Shown: positions 1-8,034, counted from the first letter of the stretch. The stretch: DNA of 64,000 bases from Paucibacter sp. KBW04 (GCF_003852425.1 NZ_QAJN01000001.1:124001-188000), one strand, 5' to 3'. The notes: generated by a model not told the origin, from the letters alone. Made by a program: numbers and translations.

Positions 1-260
1 AAGCCGAAGCCGCGCCAGTCCATGGCGATGATGCGGCGTTGGCTTGTCAGGGCATCCACCACGAACTGGAAGGAGGCGCCGACGTCCATCCAACCGTGCA
101 GCAGCACCAGTGGGGGCTGGCTGGCGCTGCCAGGGCTGTCTTCGCCCCAGCGCAGCAGATGGTGGCGCAGACCCCGCAGGCTGATGAACTGGCTGCAGTG
201 GCTGCGGCGCGCCAGATAGGGCTTGTTGGGGCTGGGCTCGATGGGCGTGGGGCTGTTCAT
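1..260 (-). CDS. alpha/beta hydrolase, N-terminal part (cut by window edge)
   Basis: The visible 86 residues carry LVLLHGWMD, the HG-containing oxyanion-hole strand of alpha/beta-hydrolase fold enzymes, followed about 30 residues on by AMDWRGFG, the usual second strand and turn. The nucleophile elbow and catalytic His would lie beyond the left edge of the window, so substrate and reaction cannot be named. The ATG is the first in frame and faces away from the divergent acetyltransferase gene. Confidence 0.75.
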   Translation of the reverse strand, partial: MNSPTPIEPSPNKPYLARRSHCSQFISLRGLRHHLLRWGEDSPGSASQPPLVLLHGWMDVGASFQFVVDALTSQRRIIAMDWRGFG

Positions 261-334
261 GTCGCGCAATATAGGGGCTTGCGGCCGCTGCGGCTGTCGG
301 CCAAGCGACAAGCTTCAGCGTGCAGAATGGCTTG

Positions 335-817
335 ATGAAGACAAACTACTCCCTGCGCCCTGCCCAAGCCCGTGATGTACCGGCCCTGGTTGGACTGATT
401 GAAGAACTGGCCGAGTTCGAGGGCTTGAGCCATATGCTCTCGCTGACGGCTGAAAAGCTGCATCGCCATCTCTTCGGTGACAAACCCGTCGTCGAGGCCT
501 TGATCGGTGAGATCGACGGCGAGGTGGTGGGCTTCGCCCTGTTCTTCACCAACTTCAGCACCTTTCTGGGCAAGCCCGGCCTCTATCTGGAGGATTTGTA
601 TGTGCGCTCCGCGCACCGGGGTTCGGGCCTGGGCAAGGGCTTGCTGACCCGCCTGGCCCAGATCGCCCTGGAGCGCGATTACGGCCGCTTTGAATGGTCG
701 GTGCTGGACTGGAATGAAGACGCCATCGGCTTTTACGAGCGCATGGGCGCCACCGTGCTGCCCGATTGGCGCATCTGCCGTATCAGCGGCGCGGCGCTGG
801 AAAAGTTTCGCGGCTGA
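335..817 (+). CDS. GNAT family N-acetyltransferase
   Basis: A 160-residue single-domain GNAT protein, normal length for the family. The acetyl-CoA binding segment is visible as YLEDLYVRSAHRGSGLGKGL (motif A, R-x-x-G-x-G/A), followed by the late segment WNEDAIGFYERMGA. The pattern ending in a short C-terminal strand resembles the diamine acetyltransferase (SAT1-like) branch, but the acceptor is not evident. A start five codons upstream is possible; MKTNYSLRP matches the usual GNAT N terminus better. The gene converges with the membrane-anchored protein genes to its right. Confidence 0.8.
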   Translation: MKTNYSLRPAQARDVPALVGLIEELAEFEGLSHMLSLTAEKLHRHLFGDKPVVEALIGEIDGEVVGFALFFTNFSTFLGKPGLYLEDLYVRSAHRGSGLGKGLLTRLAQIALERDYGRFEWSVLDWNEDAIGFYERMGATVLPDWRICRISGAALEKFRG

Positions 818-846
818 GTCTGGCTTAGCTCTGTTTTGGCCTTTTC

Positions 847-1521
847 CTAGCCCACTTCCTTGACGCAAATATTGACCGTTGCGATGCCTTTGAACTCGCT
901 GAAGGGGTCGGTGCTTGCGCTGGCGGCCTTGACGGTCTGCCAGCGTCCCGGCCGCCTTTGCACGCTGCCATCCGGCAGCCGCTCGTCCAGAAAACAGCCG
1001 CCGCCGATGGCGGCCGCCAGCTTTTCGTCCAGGCTCAGCCGCGGACTGTTGGCGCGCGGGTCGCGCAGGGCTTGGTCACGTACCGCGGCGGCGCTGCCTT
1101 CGTCCGACCTAGGCTTTAGGTTCAGCGGTATTTGCAAATTCAGGCCTGGCCGTGCGGAGTCCCCAGCCACTTCAGTACTCCTTGGGGCGGCCGGCGTGGG
1201 CGCCTCATTGGACGCCGCCAGAGGGCTGGGCTCAATCGGCTGGGCTGCCGCTCTGGTGGGTCTTGCAGGCGCGGGGGCTTGTGCCCGAACAGGGGGCTGA
1301 GGTTTCTCTTTCAGCAGGCTGAGCACGATATGGCTCCAGGCCTGAGCCGGCAGCGGCCGACGTGCCTCGGCCGGTGAGTGCTGGGCCAGCAAAGCCCAGG
1401 CCAGCAAGAGCAGGTGCAGCAGCAAGACCAGGCCCAAAGCGGGCCAGGATCTGCTTTGAGCAAGGCGGGGTTTCAAGACTGGCTGCTCAGGGGGCCAGGG
1501 CGGAGTCGCTATTTGTCGCAA
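847..1521 (-). CDS. membrane-anchored Pro/Ala-rich protein, paralogue 3 of 3
   Basis: About 224 residues: a single transmembrane segment near the N terminus (ALGLVLLLHLLLLAWALLA), a long Pro/Ala-rich linker, then a C-terminal domain with cysteines in GGGCFLDERL and near the end in NICVKEVG. The layout is that of a TonB-like or periplasmic-domain protein held in the inner membrane, but I do not recognise the C-terminal domain. No ATG lies near the transmembrane segment. I chose a TTG that overlaps the end of the upstream paralogue; the start is uncertain. It belongs to a set of three similar genes transcribed leftward. Confidence 0.6.
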   Translation of the reverse strand: MRQIATPPWPPEQPVLKPRLAQSRSWPALGLVLLLHLLLLAWALLAQHSPAEARRPLPAQAWSHIVLSLLKEKPQPPVRAQAPAPARPTRAAAQPIEPSPLAASNEAPTPAAPRSTEVAGDSARPGLNLQIPLNLKPRSDEGSAAAVRDQALRDPRANSPRLSLDEKLAAAIGGGCFLDERLPDGSVQRRPGRWQTVKAASASTDPFSEFKGIATVNICVKEVG

Positions 1522-2201
1522 AGCTTGTTCAGCGCCGGGGTGGGCATGATGCCTTGATTGAAGGGGTCCAGCCTGGCAATGCGCGCCTCCGCCATGTCCA
1601 CGCAAGTCGAGCCTTGGCGGACCCTGCGCTTGCCGTCGCCCGTGATGGTCTCGACCCGGCTGGGGTCGCTGCCCAAGGCCTGGGCCATGCGTTCACCCAT
1701 GTCTTGGCGCTGGCTATTGCTGCGCGGGTCTTGGGTGGCGGCCCAGGCGGGGTGATTGGCGTTCTGGGCCGCTAGTGCGCGCTCGGCCGCCGTACCCGGC
1801 AGCTGCAAATTGAGCGGGGCTGGGGCCGATGCGCTGGCTTGCGCAGGCATGGCCGAGGCTGCCGCTGCGGCAGGGCCTGGCGCGGGCAAGCTGATGGCCC
1901 CGAGCCGTTCGTCTGGCGAGCCTGGTTTGAGCGGCCGTGCTTCGGATCGCGTCGTCTGGCTGGCCGGCGCGCTGCTGGCCTGGCGTTCGCGACGCTTGGC
2001 CTCAGGGGGTGATGCCTTGCCAGGGTTCAGCCACAAAGGGATCAGCAAGCTCGGCCGGCCAGGGGGCGTCAAGGGCCTGCTGGGTTTGGCACGCAGCTGA
2101 TGAATCATCAAGCCAAGCAGGCCCAGGTGCAGCAGGGCCAGCAGGCCGAGCAGGCCGGCACGGCGCAGATTAAACGACGGCGGACCGGCCTGTTGGTTCA
2201 T
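1509..2201 (-). CDS. membrane-anchored Pro/Ala-rich protein, paralogue 2 of 3
   Basis: 230 residues beginning with a membrane anchor, LRRAGLLGLLALLHLGLL, almost identical to that of the paralogue at 3.2-3.8 kb. An Ala/Pro/Ser-rich linker of roughly 100 residues follows, then a C-terminal domain with Cys in GSTCVDMAEA and a terminal KLCDK. The paired cysteines suggest a periplasmic disulfide. Function unknown. It lies 21 bases downstream of a secreted-protein gene and overlaps the next paralogue, so the group is probably co-transcribed. Confidence 0.7.
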   Translation of the reverse strand: MNQQAGPPSFNLRRAGLLGLLALLHLGLLGLMIHQLRAKPSRPLTPPGRPSLLIPLWLNPGKASPPEAKRRERQASSAPASQTTRSEARPLKPGSPDERLGAISLPAPGPAAAAASAMPAQASASAPAPLNLQLPGTAAERALAAQNANHPAWAATQDPRSNSQRQDMGERMAQALGSDPSRVETITGDGKRRVRQGSTCVDMAEARIARLDPFNQGIMPTPALNKLCDK

Positions 2202-2222
2202 GGGGCCTGAGGAATGAATGGC

Positions 2223-3011
2223 TTAGCGGCTCAGCTGCACGCTCAGCTTGCTGCCTTCGGGCGCGATCAGCTTGGCGGAGTCGGGCCAGCGCTCCTGGCC
2301 GCTGAGCAGGGTGCAGCGATAGTCCGCCAGAACCTTGTCGTCCTTGGGGGCGGGTTGTCGAGCCTTGGCATCCATCTGCAGGGGCAGGCCCATCAGTTGG
2401 CCGTTCTCACGCCAGTTCAGCTCCCACTCGGGGCGGGGGCTGCAGATTTTGATCGCTTCAATCTGCGGCATCAGCCAGCGCAGGTAAAAGGGCAGCATCT
2501 CGGTGCGCAGGCTGTGGCCTATCTTCATCATGCGGCGCACCATCCCCATGTCCAGGTCCTCGGGTTTGACGTTGATCTCCAACTGACCGCTGATGCTCAA
2601 ACTGCCTTTGGGCATATTGGTGGCCAGGTCGGCATTCTTGGCTTCCTCCGGGGGCAGGATGGGCAGGGCAAACTTGCCCTCGCTGTCCATGCGTATGGGC
2701 AGGTAGTTCTCTTCGCTGATCAGGGCCAGCTTGGGGGCGGGCCCGCTGTAGTTCGGGTCCTTGTGCTTGAGCTTGAAGTCCAGGCGGACCAAGCCTTCAC
2801 CGAATTTTTGTAGTTTGCTGAGCACCTTGTTCATCTGCTCGTAGGGCAGTGCGGCGGGGTCCTTCACCATTTGTACTTGGACGGTTTCCAACTGCGTGGG
2901 GGCCGACGCCGCAGGGGCGGGCGGCGTCTGCGCGAAGGCACTGGCGCTCAAGAGCAGGGCGAGGCCCAGCAGTGCAGGGCGCGGGAGGGAGGGGTACACA
3001 GACTTCTTCAT
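2223..3011 (-). CDS. secreted protein of unknown function
   Basis: 262 residues with a clear Sec signal peptide (positive start, PALLGLALLLSASAFA, then cleavage before QTPP). The mature part has mixed alpha/beta character with several charged stretches and two Cys (IKICSPRPEW and DYRCTLLSG). I do not recognise a family. Its place between two related membrane-anchored proteins suggests the group works together at the inner membrane or in the periplasm. The ATG at MKKSVYP is chosen because it begins the signal peptide; the longer reading has no better start. Confidence 0.7.
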   Translation of the reverse strand: MKKSVYPSLPRPALLGLALLLSASAFAQTPPAPAASAPTQLETVQVQMVKDPAALPYEQMNKVLSKLQKFGEGLVRLDFKLKHKDPNYSGPAPKLALISEENYLPIRMDSEGKFALPILPPEEAKNADLATNMPKGSLSISGQLEINVKPEDLDMGMVRRMMKIGHSLRTEMLPFYLRWLMPQIEAIKICSPRPEWELNWRENGQLMGLPLQMDAKARQPAPKDDKVLADYRCTLLSGQERWPDSAKLIAPEGSKLSVQLSR

Positions 3012-3153
3012 ATCGGCAAGGCGACTCTCTTGGAACAAGCGTGAAAGATGGTGGTTGGACGGACCGGGGTGAAGCAGGGGTGGAGCAAGGGTGGAGAAGA
3101 GGGGAAGGGAGTTGCTGAGATCGGGTGAGTGGGCTGCGGCACTGTTTGCTGCA

Positions 3154-3759
3154 CTACTTGCTGCACTTGCCGCGTGCCTCGGCCAGCAGCCAAAAAGGCG
3201 CGCTGAGCAAGCCCATGCCGCCGCCGGCGAACTCGCCTTTGAGGCAATCGCCGTGGCCGGCTTTCTTCATTTCTTGGGCCAGCTTTTGATCGGCGCTGAC
3301 GAAGTCTTCGCCCATGGCGCCTGCCGCCCGCTCGGACAAGAGCGGCGCCTTGGCCGCCATGCGCAGGGCGCGGCGGGTGGCTTCGCTGTCGAGGATGGAG
3401 CCGGTCGGGGGCGCTGCTGTTTCCTGCGGCGCCGAGGCCGCGGGCAGGCTGGTGGCCAAGCTGGAGACGGCCGGGGCTGGGCTCGGCTGTTCGGGCAGCT
3501 CTTGCTTGCGGGGCTGAATCGACTGTGGGGCCTGTGGCCGCCTTGCGCTTGGCGGCTTTGCGGCAGAGGGGCTGGGCTGGCTTGTTTTGACCGGTGTGGG
3601 ACTGTCTAAGAACAAGCTGACGCTGATGCTTTTGCGGGCTGGCGCCGCGCCAGTTGCTTGGCCGCGTAGCTGATGCAGCATCAAGAAAGCCAGGCCCAGA
3701 TGCAGCAGGGCCAGCACAGCGAGCAGGCCGGCACGGCGCAGATCAAGTGGCTTCGCCAT
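3154..3759 (-). CDS. membrane-anchored Pro/Ala-rich protein, paralogue 1 of 3
   Basis: 201 residues starting MAKPLDLRRAGLLAVLALLH, a membrane anchor shared with the paralogue at 1.5-2.2 kb, then a Pro/Ser/Ala-rich linker and a C-terminal domain with Cys in HGDCLKGEF and a terminal GKCSK. The start overlaps the end of the XRE regulator gene by 17 bases, which ties the paralogue set to that regulator and to the DUF2975 gene as one leftward transcript. Function unknown. Confidence 0.7.
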   Translation of the reverse strand: MAKPLDLRRAGLLAVLALLHLGLAFLMLHQLRGQATGAAPARKSISVSLFLDSPTPVKTSQPSPSAAKPPSARRPQAPQSIQPRKQELPEQPSPAPAVSSLATSLPAASAPQETAAPPTGSILDSEATRRALRMAAKAPLLSERAAGAMGEDFVSADQKLAQEMKKAGHGDCLKGEFAGGGMGLLSAPFWLLAEARGKCSK

Positions 3760-3982
3760 CGCCAGCGGCCTCATCCGGCCCATCCACATAACTGAGTAAA
3801 TCACCGGGCTGGCAATCCAGGGCGCGGCAGATGGCGGCCAAGGTGTCGAAGCGCACGCCGCGCACCTTGCCAGATTTGAGCAGGGACAGATTGGCCTCGG
3901 TGATGCCCACCAACTCGGCCAATTCACGTGAGCGCATCTTGCGGCGAGCCAGCATCACGTCGAGGGTGACAAGAATTGGCAT
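3743..3982 (-). CDS. XRE-family transcriptional regulator (YozG-like)
   Basis: A 79-residue protein that is little more than a Cro/C1-type helix-turn-helix: RSRELAELVGITEANLSLLK gives the two DNA-contacting helices, and ALDCQPGDLLSYV is the typical tail of YozG-like single-domain regulators. These are usually paired with DUF2975 membrane proteins, as here, where the two genes overlap as TGATG. The paired palindromic motifs in the AT-rich region upstream of the DUF2975 gene are good candidate binding sites. Confidence 0.85.
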   Translation of the reverse strand: MPILVTLDVMLARRKMRSRELAELVGITEANLSLLKSGKVRGVRFDTLAAICRALDCQPGDLLSYVDGPDEAAGDGEAT

Positions 3983-4563
3983 CAGACGAATTCCGCGTTT
4001 TCTTGGGCGACGCGGCTGGCCTCAAACATGACCCGGGCGATGGCCAGGAAGAGCAGGCCAAAGAAAAGGCTGAAGCCGTGCTCAAACGCGAAGTGCAGGG
4101 TCAGCACCCGGTTGCCCGGCGGGTTGCCCAGGGTGAGAGCCAGCACGGCCAGGGTGTCGCTCAGCGGTGCGGCCAGGGTGTGGGCGGCCAGGGCAAAGGC
4201 GAAGCGGCGCAAGCGGCGCACGGGTTCCACGCCAAACACCTCACCGCGCTGATAGCAGCTGAACAAAACCCAGACCTGCCACAGGGCGAAGAGGCGCAGG
4301 CCGTTCACCAGCCAGCTGCTCAGCCAGCCGTAGAACAGCGATTGGCCGTCGGTTTGCAAGATGACGGCGTCACCCACCAACATCTGGCGCATGGAGCTCT
4401 CCACCCAGTTCGGGTGACTCCAGAACATGGCGGGTGCCACCAGGGTGAACAGGGCGCCAGCCAGGCAAAACAGCTTGATGCTCCAGGCCAGTCGCTTCAT
4501 GGCCACCGAGGAGGGGGCAGAGGGCGCCGCTGGCGTGCGATTCTGGCTTCTGGGCATGTCCAT
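3982..4563 (-). CDS. DUF2975 family membrane protein
   Basis: 193 residues with four predicted transmembrane segments (LAWSIKLFCLAGALFTLVAP; the LRLFALWQVWVLFSCY stretch; the AHTLAAPLSDTLAVLALTL stretch; the C-terminal FSLFFGLLFLAIARVMFEA). The GEVFGVEPVRRLRRFAFALA segment between the second and third is typical of DUF2975. The family is small, of unknown function, and is found next to a YozG-like regulator, as here. The chosen ATG removes an implausible AT-rich extension into the divergent promoter region. Confidence 0.75.
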   Translation of the reverse strand: MDMPRSQNRTPAAPSAPSSVAMKRLAWSIKLFCLAGALFTLVAPAMFWSHPNWVESSMRQMLVGDAVILQTDGQSLFYGWLSSWLVNGLRLFALWQVWVLFSCYQRGEVFGVEPVRRLRRFAFALAAHTLAAPLSDTLAVLALTLGNPPGNRVLTLHFAFEHGFSLFFGLLFLAIARVMFEASRVAQENAEFV

Positions 4564-4568
4564 GTGAC

Positions 4569-4624
4569 TTACTTTGTATTGATAAGAAATTACTGTAAAA
4601 CAATAAAAAATCAATGTAAAGTAA
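4569..4624. promoter_or_regulatory. AT-rich divergent promoter region with paired operator-like palindromes
   Basis: An AT-rich island in GC-rich DNA between two divergent starts. The outer arms TTACTTTGTATTGAT and ATCAATGTAAAGTAA form an inverted repeat with 13 of 15 positions matching. Between them lies the short palindrome TTACTGTAA. The repeated TTAC/GTAA half-sites suggest an operator for the XRE regulator encoded downstream, which would make the unit autoregulated. Binding is inferred. Confidence 0.55.
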
Positions 4625-4629
4625 AAAGC

Positions 4630-4716
4630 ATGAAATGGCTTCAACAATATGCTGGCCTGCTCCTGGCTTTTCTGGCGCTGCTGCTGGCGCTGGGCTTGCT
4701 GCTGAGCCGCAGCTAA
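4630..4716 (+). CDS. 28-residue single-span membrane peptide
   Basis: A short frame running ATG to TAA encodes MKWLQQYAGLLLAFLALLLA plus eight more residues: a charged/aromatic start and one very hydrophobic helix ending in SRS. It begins right after the AT-rich divergent promoter of the DUF2975/XRE unit. Small hydrophobic peptides can be membrane-protein partners or toxins, but nothing here shows which. The Shine-Dalgarno is weak, so this is a possible gene only. Confidence 0.35.
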   Translation: MKWLQQYAGLLLAFLALLLALGLLLSRS

Positions 4717-4746
4717 GACCACGGGTTCCTCGTGGCTGTGCCGATT

Positions 4747-5343
4747 TCAGGGCGGCTGATCGTCCGGCCAATGCGGGTTTAGCAGGGCAAAGACCTCGTG
4801 GTCCCGCCAGGCGCCGTTGATGAAGAGATAGCGGGGGCTCAGGCCTTGGGAAGCAAAGCCCAGGCGGCGCAGCACGGCCAGGCTGGGCCGGTTCGCCGGC
4901 TGCACCGAGGCCTGGATGCGATGCAGGCGCACACGGGGGCCGAACATTTCGGCGATGGCCAGGCTCAGGCCCTCGTTCATCAGGCCTTGGCCCTGCGCCT
5001 GCTCGTCCAGGCTATAGCCCAGCAAGGCGTTCTGAAACGGGCCGCGTGCCACTTGCGAGAAGTGGATGCTGCCGATCATGCGCTCGGGTGCGCTGGCCAG
5101 GCTCAGCCAGAAGCGGTAGGCCGTGCCCTCGACAAAGGCTTCCAGGCCCTGGGCCAGGCGTTGGGCCACGGCCTCGGGCTCGAAAAAGCCGGGCGGGTAA
5201 GTGGGGTCCCAGGGGGCGAAGAAGGCGAGATTGCGTTGGTGGTAGTCCAGCACCTGGGCCTGCATGCTCAGGGCCGGAGCGCGCAGCAGCAGGCGCGGGC
5301 CTTGCAGCACGGTGAGGGCGTGGCCGGGTTTGGTTTGAGGCAT
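4747..5343 (-). CDS. GNAT acetyltransferase, RimJ/RimL-like
   Basis: 198 residues with the RimJ/RimL pattern: early RLLLRAPALS, the central GYSLDEQAQGQGLMNEGLSL (acetyl-CoA binding loop) and LHRIQASVQPANRPSLAVLR followed by RLGFASQG. Proteins of this branch acetylate ribosomal-protein N termini or amino-acid-derived acceptors; the acceptor is not evident. It begins 13 bases after the AhpD-like gene on the same strand, so the two are probably one transcript. Confidence 0.8.
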   Translation of the reverse strand: MPQTKPGHALTVLQGPRLLLRAPALSMQAQVLDYHQRNLAFFAPWDPTYPPGFFEPEAVAQRLAQGLEAFVEGTAYRFWLSLASAPERMIGSIHFSQVARGPFQNALLGYSLDEQAQGQGLMNEGLSLAIAEMFGPRVRLHRIQASVQPANRPSLAVLRRLGFASQGLSPRYLFINGAWRDHEVFALLNPHWPDDQPP

Positions 5344-5356
5344 GGCAGACGGGGGC

Positions 5357-5827
5357 TTAGGCTTGACCCTGAGCCTTGATCGGCGGGGCGAAGCGCAGGA
5401 CCTTGCCGATGCGGTTCCAGGCATTGATATGGGCGACCGAGGCGCTCAGATAGCTCAGGTCGGCCGGGCCGAATTCGGCCAGGGCCTGGGCGAACAAGGC
5501 GTCGTCCACATCGCCTTGGGCGGCCAGCGTCAGGCGCTCGGCGAAGGCCAGGGCGATGCGTTCGCGCGGGCTGTAGACCGGCGCCTCGGCCCAGGTGGCC
5601 AGCAGGTCCAGCTTCTCGGCGGGCACGTGCAGGCTGCGGGCCAGATTGAGGTGGAACTGCAGGCAAAAAGCGCAGCCATTGAGCTGCGAGGCGCGCAGCT
5701 TGATCAGCTCGATCAAGTCCTTGCCGAGGTTTGATCCGGCCACCGCCTTGCCGATGGCGCTCAGGCCTTCGGTGACGCCGGGAGCGAGTTTGGCGAATTC
5801 TGCGTAGTCGATGCGAACGGCGGTCAT
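5357..5827 (-). CDS. carboxymuconolactone decarboxylase / AhpD-like protein
   Basis: 156 residues. The segment IELIKLRASQLNGCAFCLQF followed by H holds the AhpD-type active site: an upstream Glu, the CxxC pair (CAFC) and a His three residues later. Such proteins act as thiol-dependent alkylhydroperoxidases or related enzymes in oxidative stress. The rest (ERIALAFAERLT, SASVAHINAWNRIGKVLRF) fits the family. First gene of a two-gene leftward unit with an acetyltransferase. Confidence 0.85.
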   Translation of the reverse strand: MTAVRIDYAEFAKLAPGVTEGLSAIGKAVAGSNLGKDLIELIKLRASQLNGCAFCLQFHLNLARSLHVPAEKLDLLATWAEAPVYSPRERIALAFAERLTLAAQGDVDDALFAQALAEFGPADLSYLSASVAHINAWNRIGKVLRFAPPIKAQGQA

Positions 5828-5990
5828 GGTGTGTTCACCCCTGTGTTGGCTAAGAAAGATGGCCGCATTATTGACGGCTCTGGGCGCTTCTTTTGTGGCG
5901 GTTGCTGAGTGCTGGGGCTGGCTTGGCTCCGAGTGCCTTGGGGCGGCTGGCGCGCAATCGCCTTGTGTGTAGCTGGGTTTTGTATATCCT

Positions 5991-6016
5991 GAGTTTTCAG
6001 TAATTACTGAAAACTC
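5991..6016. promoter_or_regulatory. perfect 26-bp palindrome upstream of the GbsR-type regulator
   Basis: The arm GAGTTTTCAGTAA is followed directly by its exact reverse complement TTACTGAAAACTC. It lies 83 bases before the ATG of the regulator that heads the cytochrome bd operon. A perfect uninterrupted palindrome of this length is the expected form of an operator for a dimeric winged-helix regulator, so autoregulation and control of the oxidase are likely. The 272-base gap holding it shows no other feature. Confidence 0.7.
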
Positions 6017-6099
6017 GATAAACTTTGTGGCATATCAAGGGCGCGGGCGGCACTGCTTTGCGCCAGTTCAAGTGCCACAAGAAAAGAGAGTGCTAGACC

Positions 6100-6663
6100 A
6101 TGCAGACCATGAGCCCCCTGGTGCGCAGCTTTGTCGCCCATTTTGGTGAGATGGGCAGCCGCTGGGGCATCAACCGAACGGTGGGGCAGATCTATGCCCT
6201 GATCTATGTGTCCCCGCAGGCGCTGAACGCCGACGAGATGGCCGAGGCGCTGGAGTTCAGCCGCTCCAATGTATCCATGGGCCTGAAGGAGTTGCAGGCC
6301 TGGCGCTTGGTCAAGCTGCGCCATCTGCCGGGCGATCGGCGCGAGTACTTCGAGGCGCCCGGTGATGCCTGGGAGATCTTCCGCACCCTGGCCGAGGAGC
6401 GCCGCCGCCGCGAGATCGAACCCACCTTGTCCATGCTGCGCAATGCCTTGCTGGAAGCTCCGCAGACCGAGGAGGACCGGGTGGCGCAGGAGCGCATGCG
6501 CAGCATGCACGACCTGATCGAGCTGATGACGCGCTGGTTCGACGATGTGCAGCGCCTGGACTCGCAAACCCTGGCCCAGCTGATGAAGATGGGCGCCAAG
6601 GTGCAAAAGCTGCTGGAGTTCACCGGCAAGGTCAAGCCCGCGCCCAGTCGGCTGGAGAAGTAA
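6100..6663 (+). CDS. GbsR/MarR-family transcriptional regulator
   Basis: 187 residues with a winged helix near the N terminus (GQIYALIYVSPQALNADEMA, then ALEFSRSNVSMGLKELQAWR as recognition helix and RHLPGDRREYFEAP as the wing) and a long helical dimerisation tail. This is the GbsR-like branch of MarR regulators. It ends three bases before the ATG of the oxidase subunit I gene, so it is probably the local regulator of the oxidase, acting through the upstream palindrome. Confidence 0.8.
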   Translation: MQTMSPLVRSFVAHFGEMGSRWGINRTVGQIYALIYVSPQALNADEMAEALEFSRSNVSMGLKELQAWRLVKLRHLPGDRREYFEAPGDAWEIFRTLAEERRRREIEPTLSMLRNALLEAPQTEEDRVAQERMRSMHDLIELMTRWFDDVQRLDSQTLAQLMKMGAKVQKLLEFTGKVKPAPSRLEK

Positions 6664-6666
6664 GCC

Positions 6667-8034
6667 ATGGACGCCATCGTGCTGGCCCGGATGCAGTTTG
6701 CGGCCAATATCACCTTCCACATCCTCTTCCCCACCATCAATATCGCCCTGGGCTGGATGCTGCTGTTCTTCCGCTGGCGCTGGCTCAAGACCCAGGATCA
6801 GGCCTGGTTGCAGGCCTACCGCTTCTGGACCAAGGTCTTCGCCCTGAGCTTTGCCCTGGGCGTGGTCAGCGGCATCACCATGAGTTTCCAGTTTGGCACC
6901 AACTGGCCAGGCTTCATGGAAAAAGCCGGCAATATCGCCGGCCCCTTGCTGGGCTACGAGGTGTTAACGGCGTTTTTCCTGGAAGCCAGTTTTCTGGGCG
7001 TGATGCTCTTCGGCCATGGCCGGGTGAGCGAGCGGGTGCACGCTTGGGCGACCTTTCTGGTGGCCTTTGGCACGACGCTGAGCGCCTTCTGGATCCTCAG
7101 CCTCAACTCCTGGATGCAGACCCCGCAGGGCCACGAGATCATCAACGGCGAGTTCTTTGCCAAGGACTGGTGGGCCATCATCTTCAATCCCTCCCTGCCT
7201 TACCGCCTCAGCCACAAGCTGCTGGCCTCGGGCCTGACAGTGGCCTTTTTCCTGGCCGGGGTCAGTGCCTGGCAGATGCTCAAGGGCAAGACCCAGGCCA
7301 GCACGGCCAAGGTGATGCGCGTGGGCCTGACGTTGGGCGCGGTGTTGATCCCCGTGCAGATTTTTGTGGGTGATCTTCATGGCCTCAACACCCTGGCTCA
7401 CCAGCCGGCCAAGGTGGCGGCGATGGAGGGCGTGTGGCAGACCGAGAAGGGCGCGCCCCTGCTGCTGTTCGCCTGGCCCAATGAACAGACGCGCAGCAAC
7501 GACTTTGCTCTGGGCATCCCCAAGGCGGCCAGCCTGATCCTCACCCATGACCCCGAGGGTGAGATCCGTGGTCTGAATGAATTCCAGGGGGCTCACCCGC
7601 CGGTGGCGCCGCTGTTCTTTGGCTTTCGCATCATGGTGGGTCTTGGGGTTTTGATGTTGGCCTTCAGCTGGTTGGGCCTGTGGCTGTACCGCCGCTGCGC
7701 CTGGCGCATCGAGGCCTTGCCGCGCTGGCTTTTGTGGGGGCTGACGGGCATGACGTTTTCCGGCTGGCTGGCCACGGTGGCCGGCTGGTATGTGACCGAG
7801 ATCGGCCGCCAGCCCTTCATCGTCTACGGCCTGCTGCGCACCGCGGACGTGGCCTCCAGCACGCCCGCGCCCATGATTGCCGCCACCTTGATGGGTTATG
7901 TGACTCTGTATCTGGGCCTCATCGTGGCCTATATCTCGGTCATCAAATACATGGCCGAGAAGGGCTTGCCGCAAGTGGCGGACGCCGCTTCTCAGGCCAC
8001 CTCTTTGACCTCTCACCGGAGCCCGCAAGCATGA
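6667..8034 (+). CDS. cydA: cytochrome bd ubiquinol oxidase subunit I (CIO-like)
   Basis: 455-residue multi-span inner-membrane protein. Heme ligands expected for CydA are present: His18 in NITFHILFP, His183 in YRLSHKLLAS and a Met in FRIMVGLG (about 323). The conserved acidic pair lies in GYEVLTAFFLEASFLG, and the late GWYVTEIGRQP motif is intact. The protein is shorter than E. coli CydA (522) because the Q-loop lacks the insertion, as in cyanide-insensitive oxidases. It oxidises ubiquinol and reduces oxygen to water. It shares an ATGA overlap with subunit II. Confidence 0.93.
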   Translation: MDAIVLARMQFAANITFHILFPTINIALGWMLLFFRWRWLKTQDQAWLQAYRFWTKVFALSFALGVVSGITMSFQFGTNWPGFMEKAGNIAGPLLGYEVLTAFFLEASFLGVMLFGHGRVSERVHAWATFLVAFGTTLSAFWILSLNSWMQTPQGHEIINGEFFAKDWWAIIFNPSLPYRLSHKLLASGLTVAFFLAGVSAWQMLKGKTQASTAKVMRVGLTLGAVLIPVQIFVGDLHGLNTLAHQPAKVAAMEGVWQTEKGAPLLLFAWPNEQTRSNDFALGIPKAASLILTHDPEGEIRGLNEFQGAHPPVAPLFFGFRIMVGLGVLMLAFSWLGLWLYRRCAWRIEALPRWLLWGLTGMTFSGWLATVAGWYVTEIGRQPFIVYGLLRTADVASSTPAPMIAATLMGYVTLYLGLIVAYISVIKYMAEKGLPQVADAASQATSLTSHRSPQA

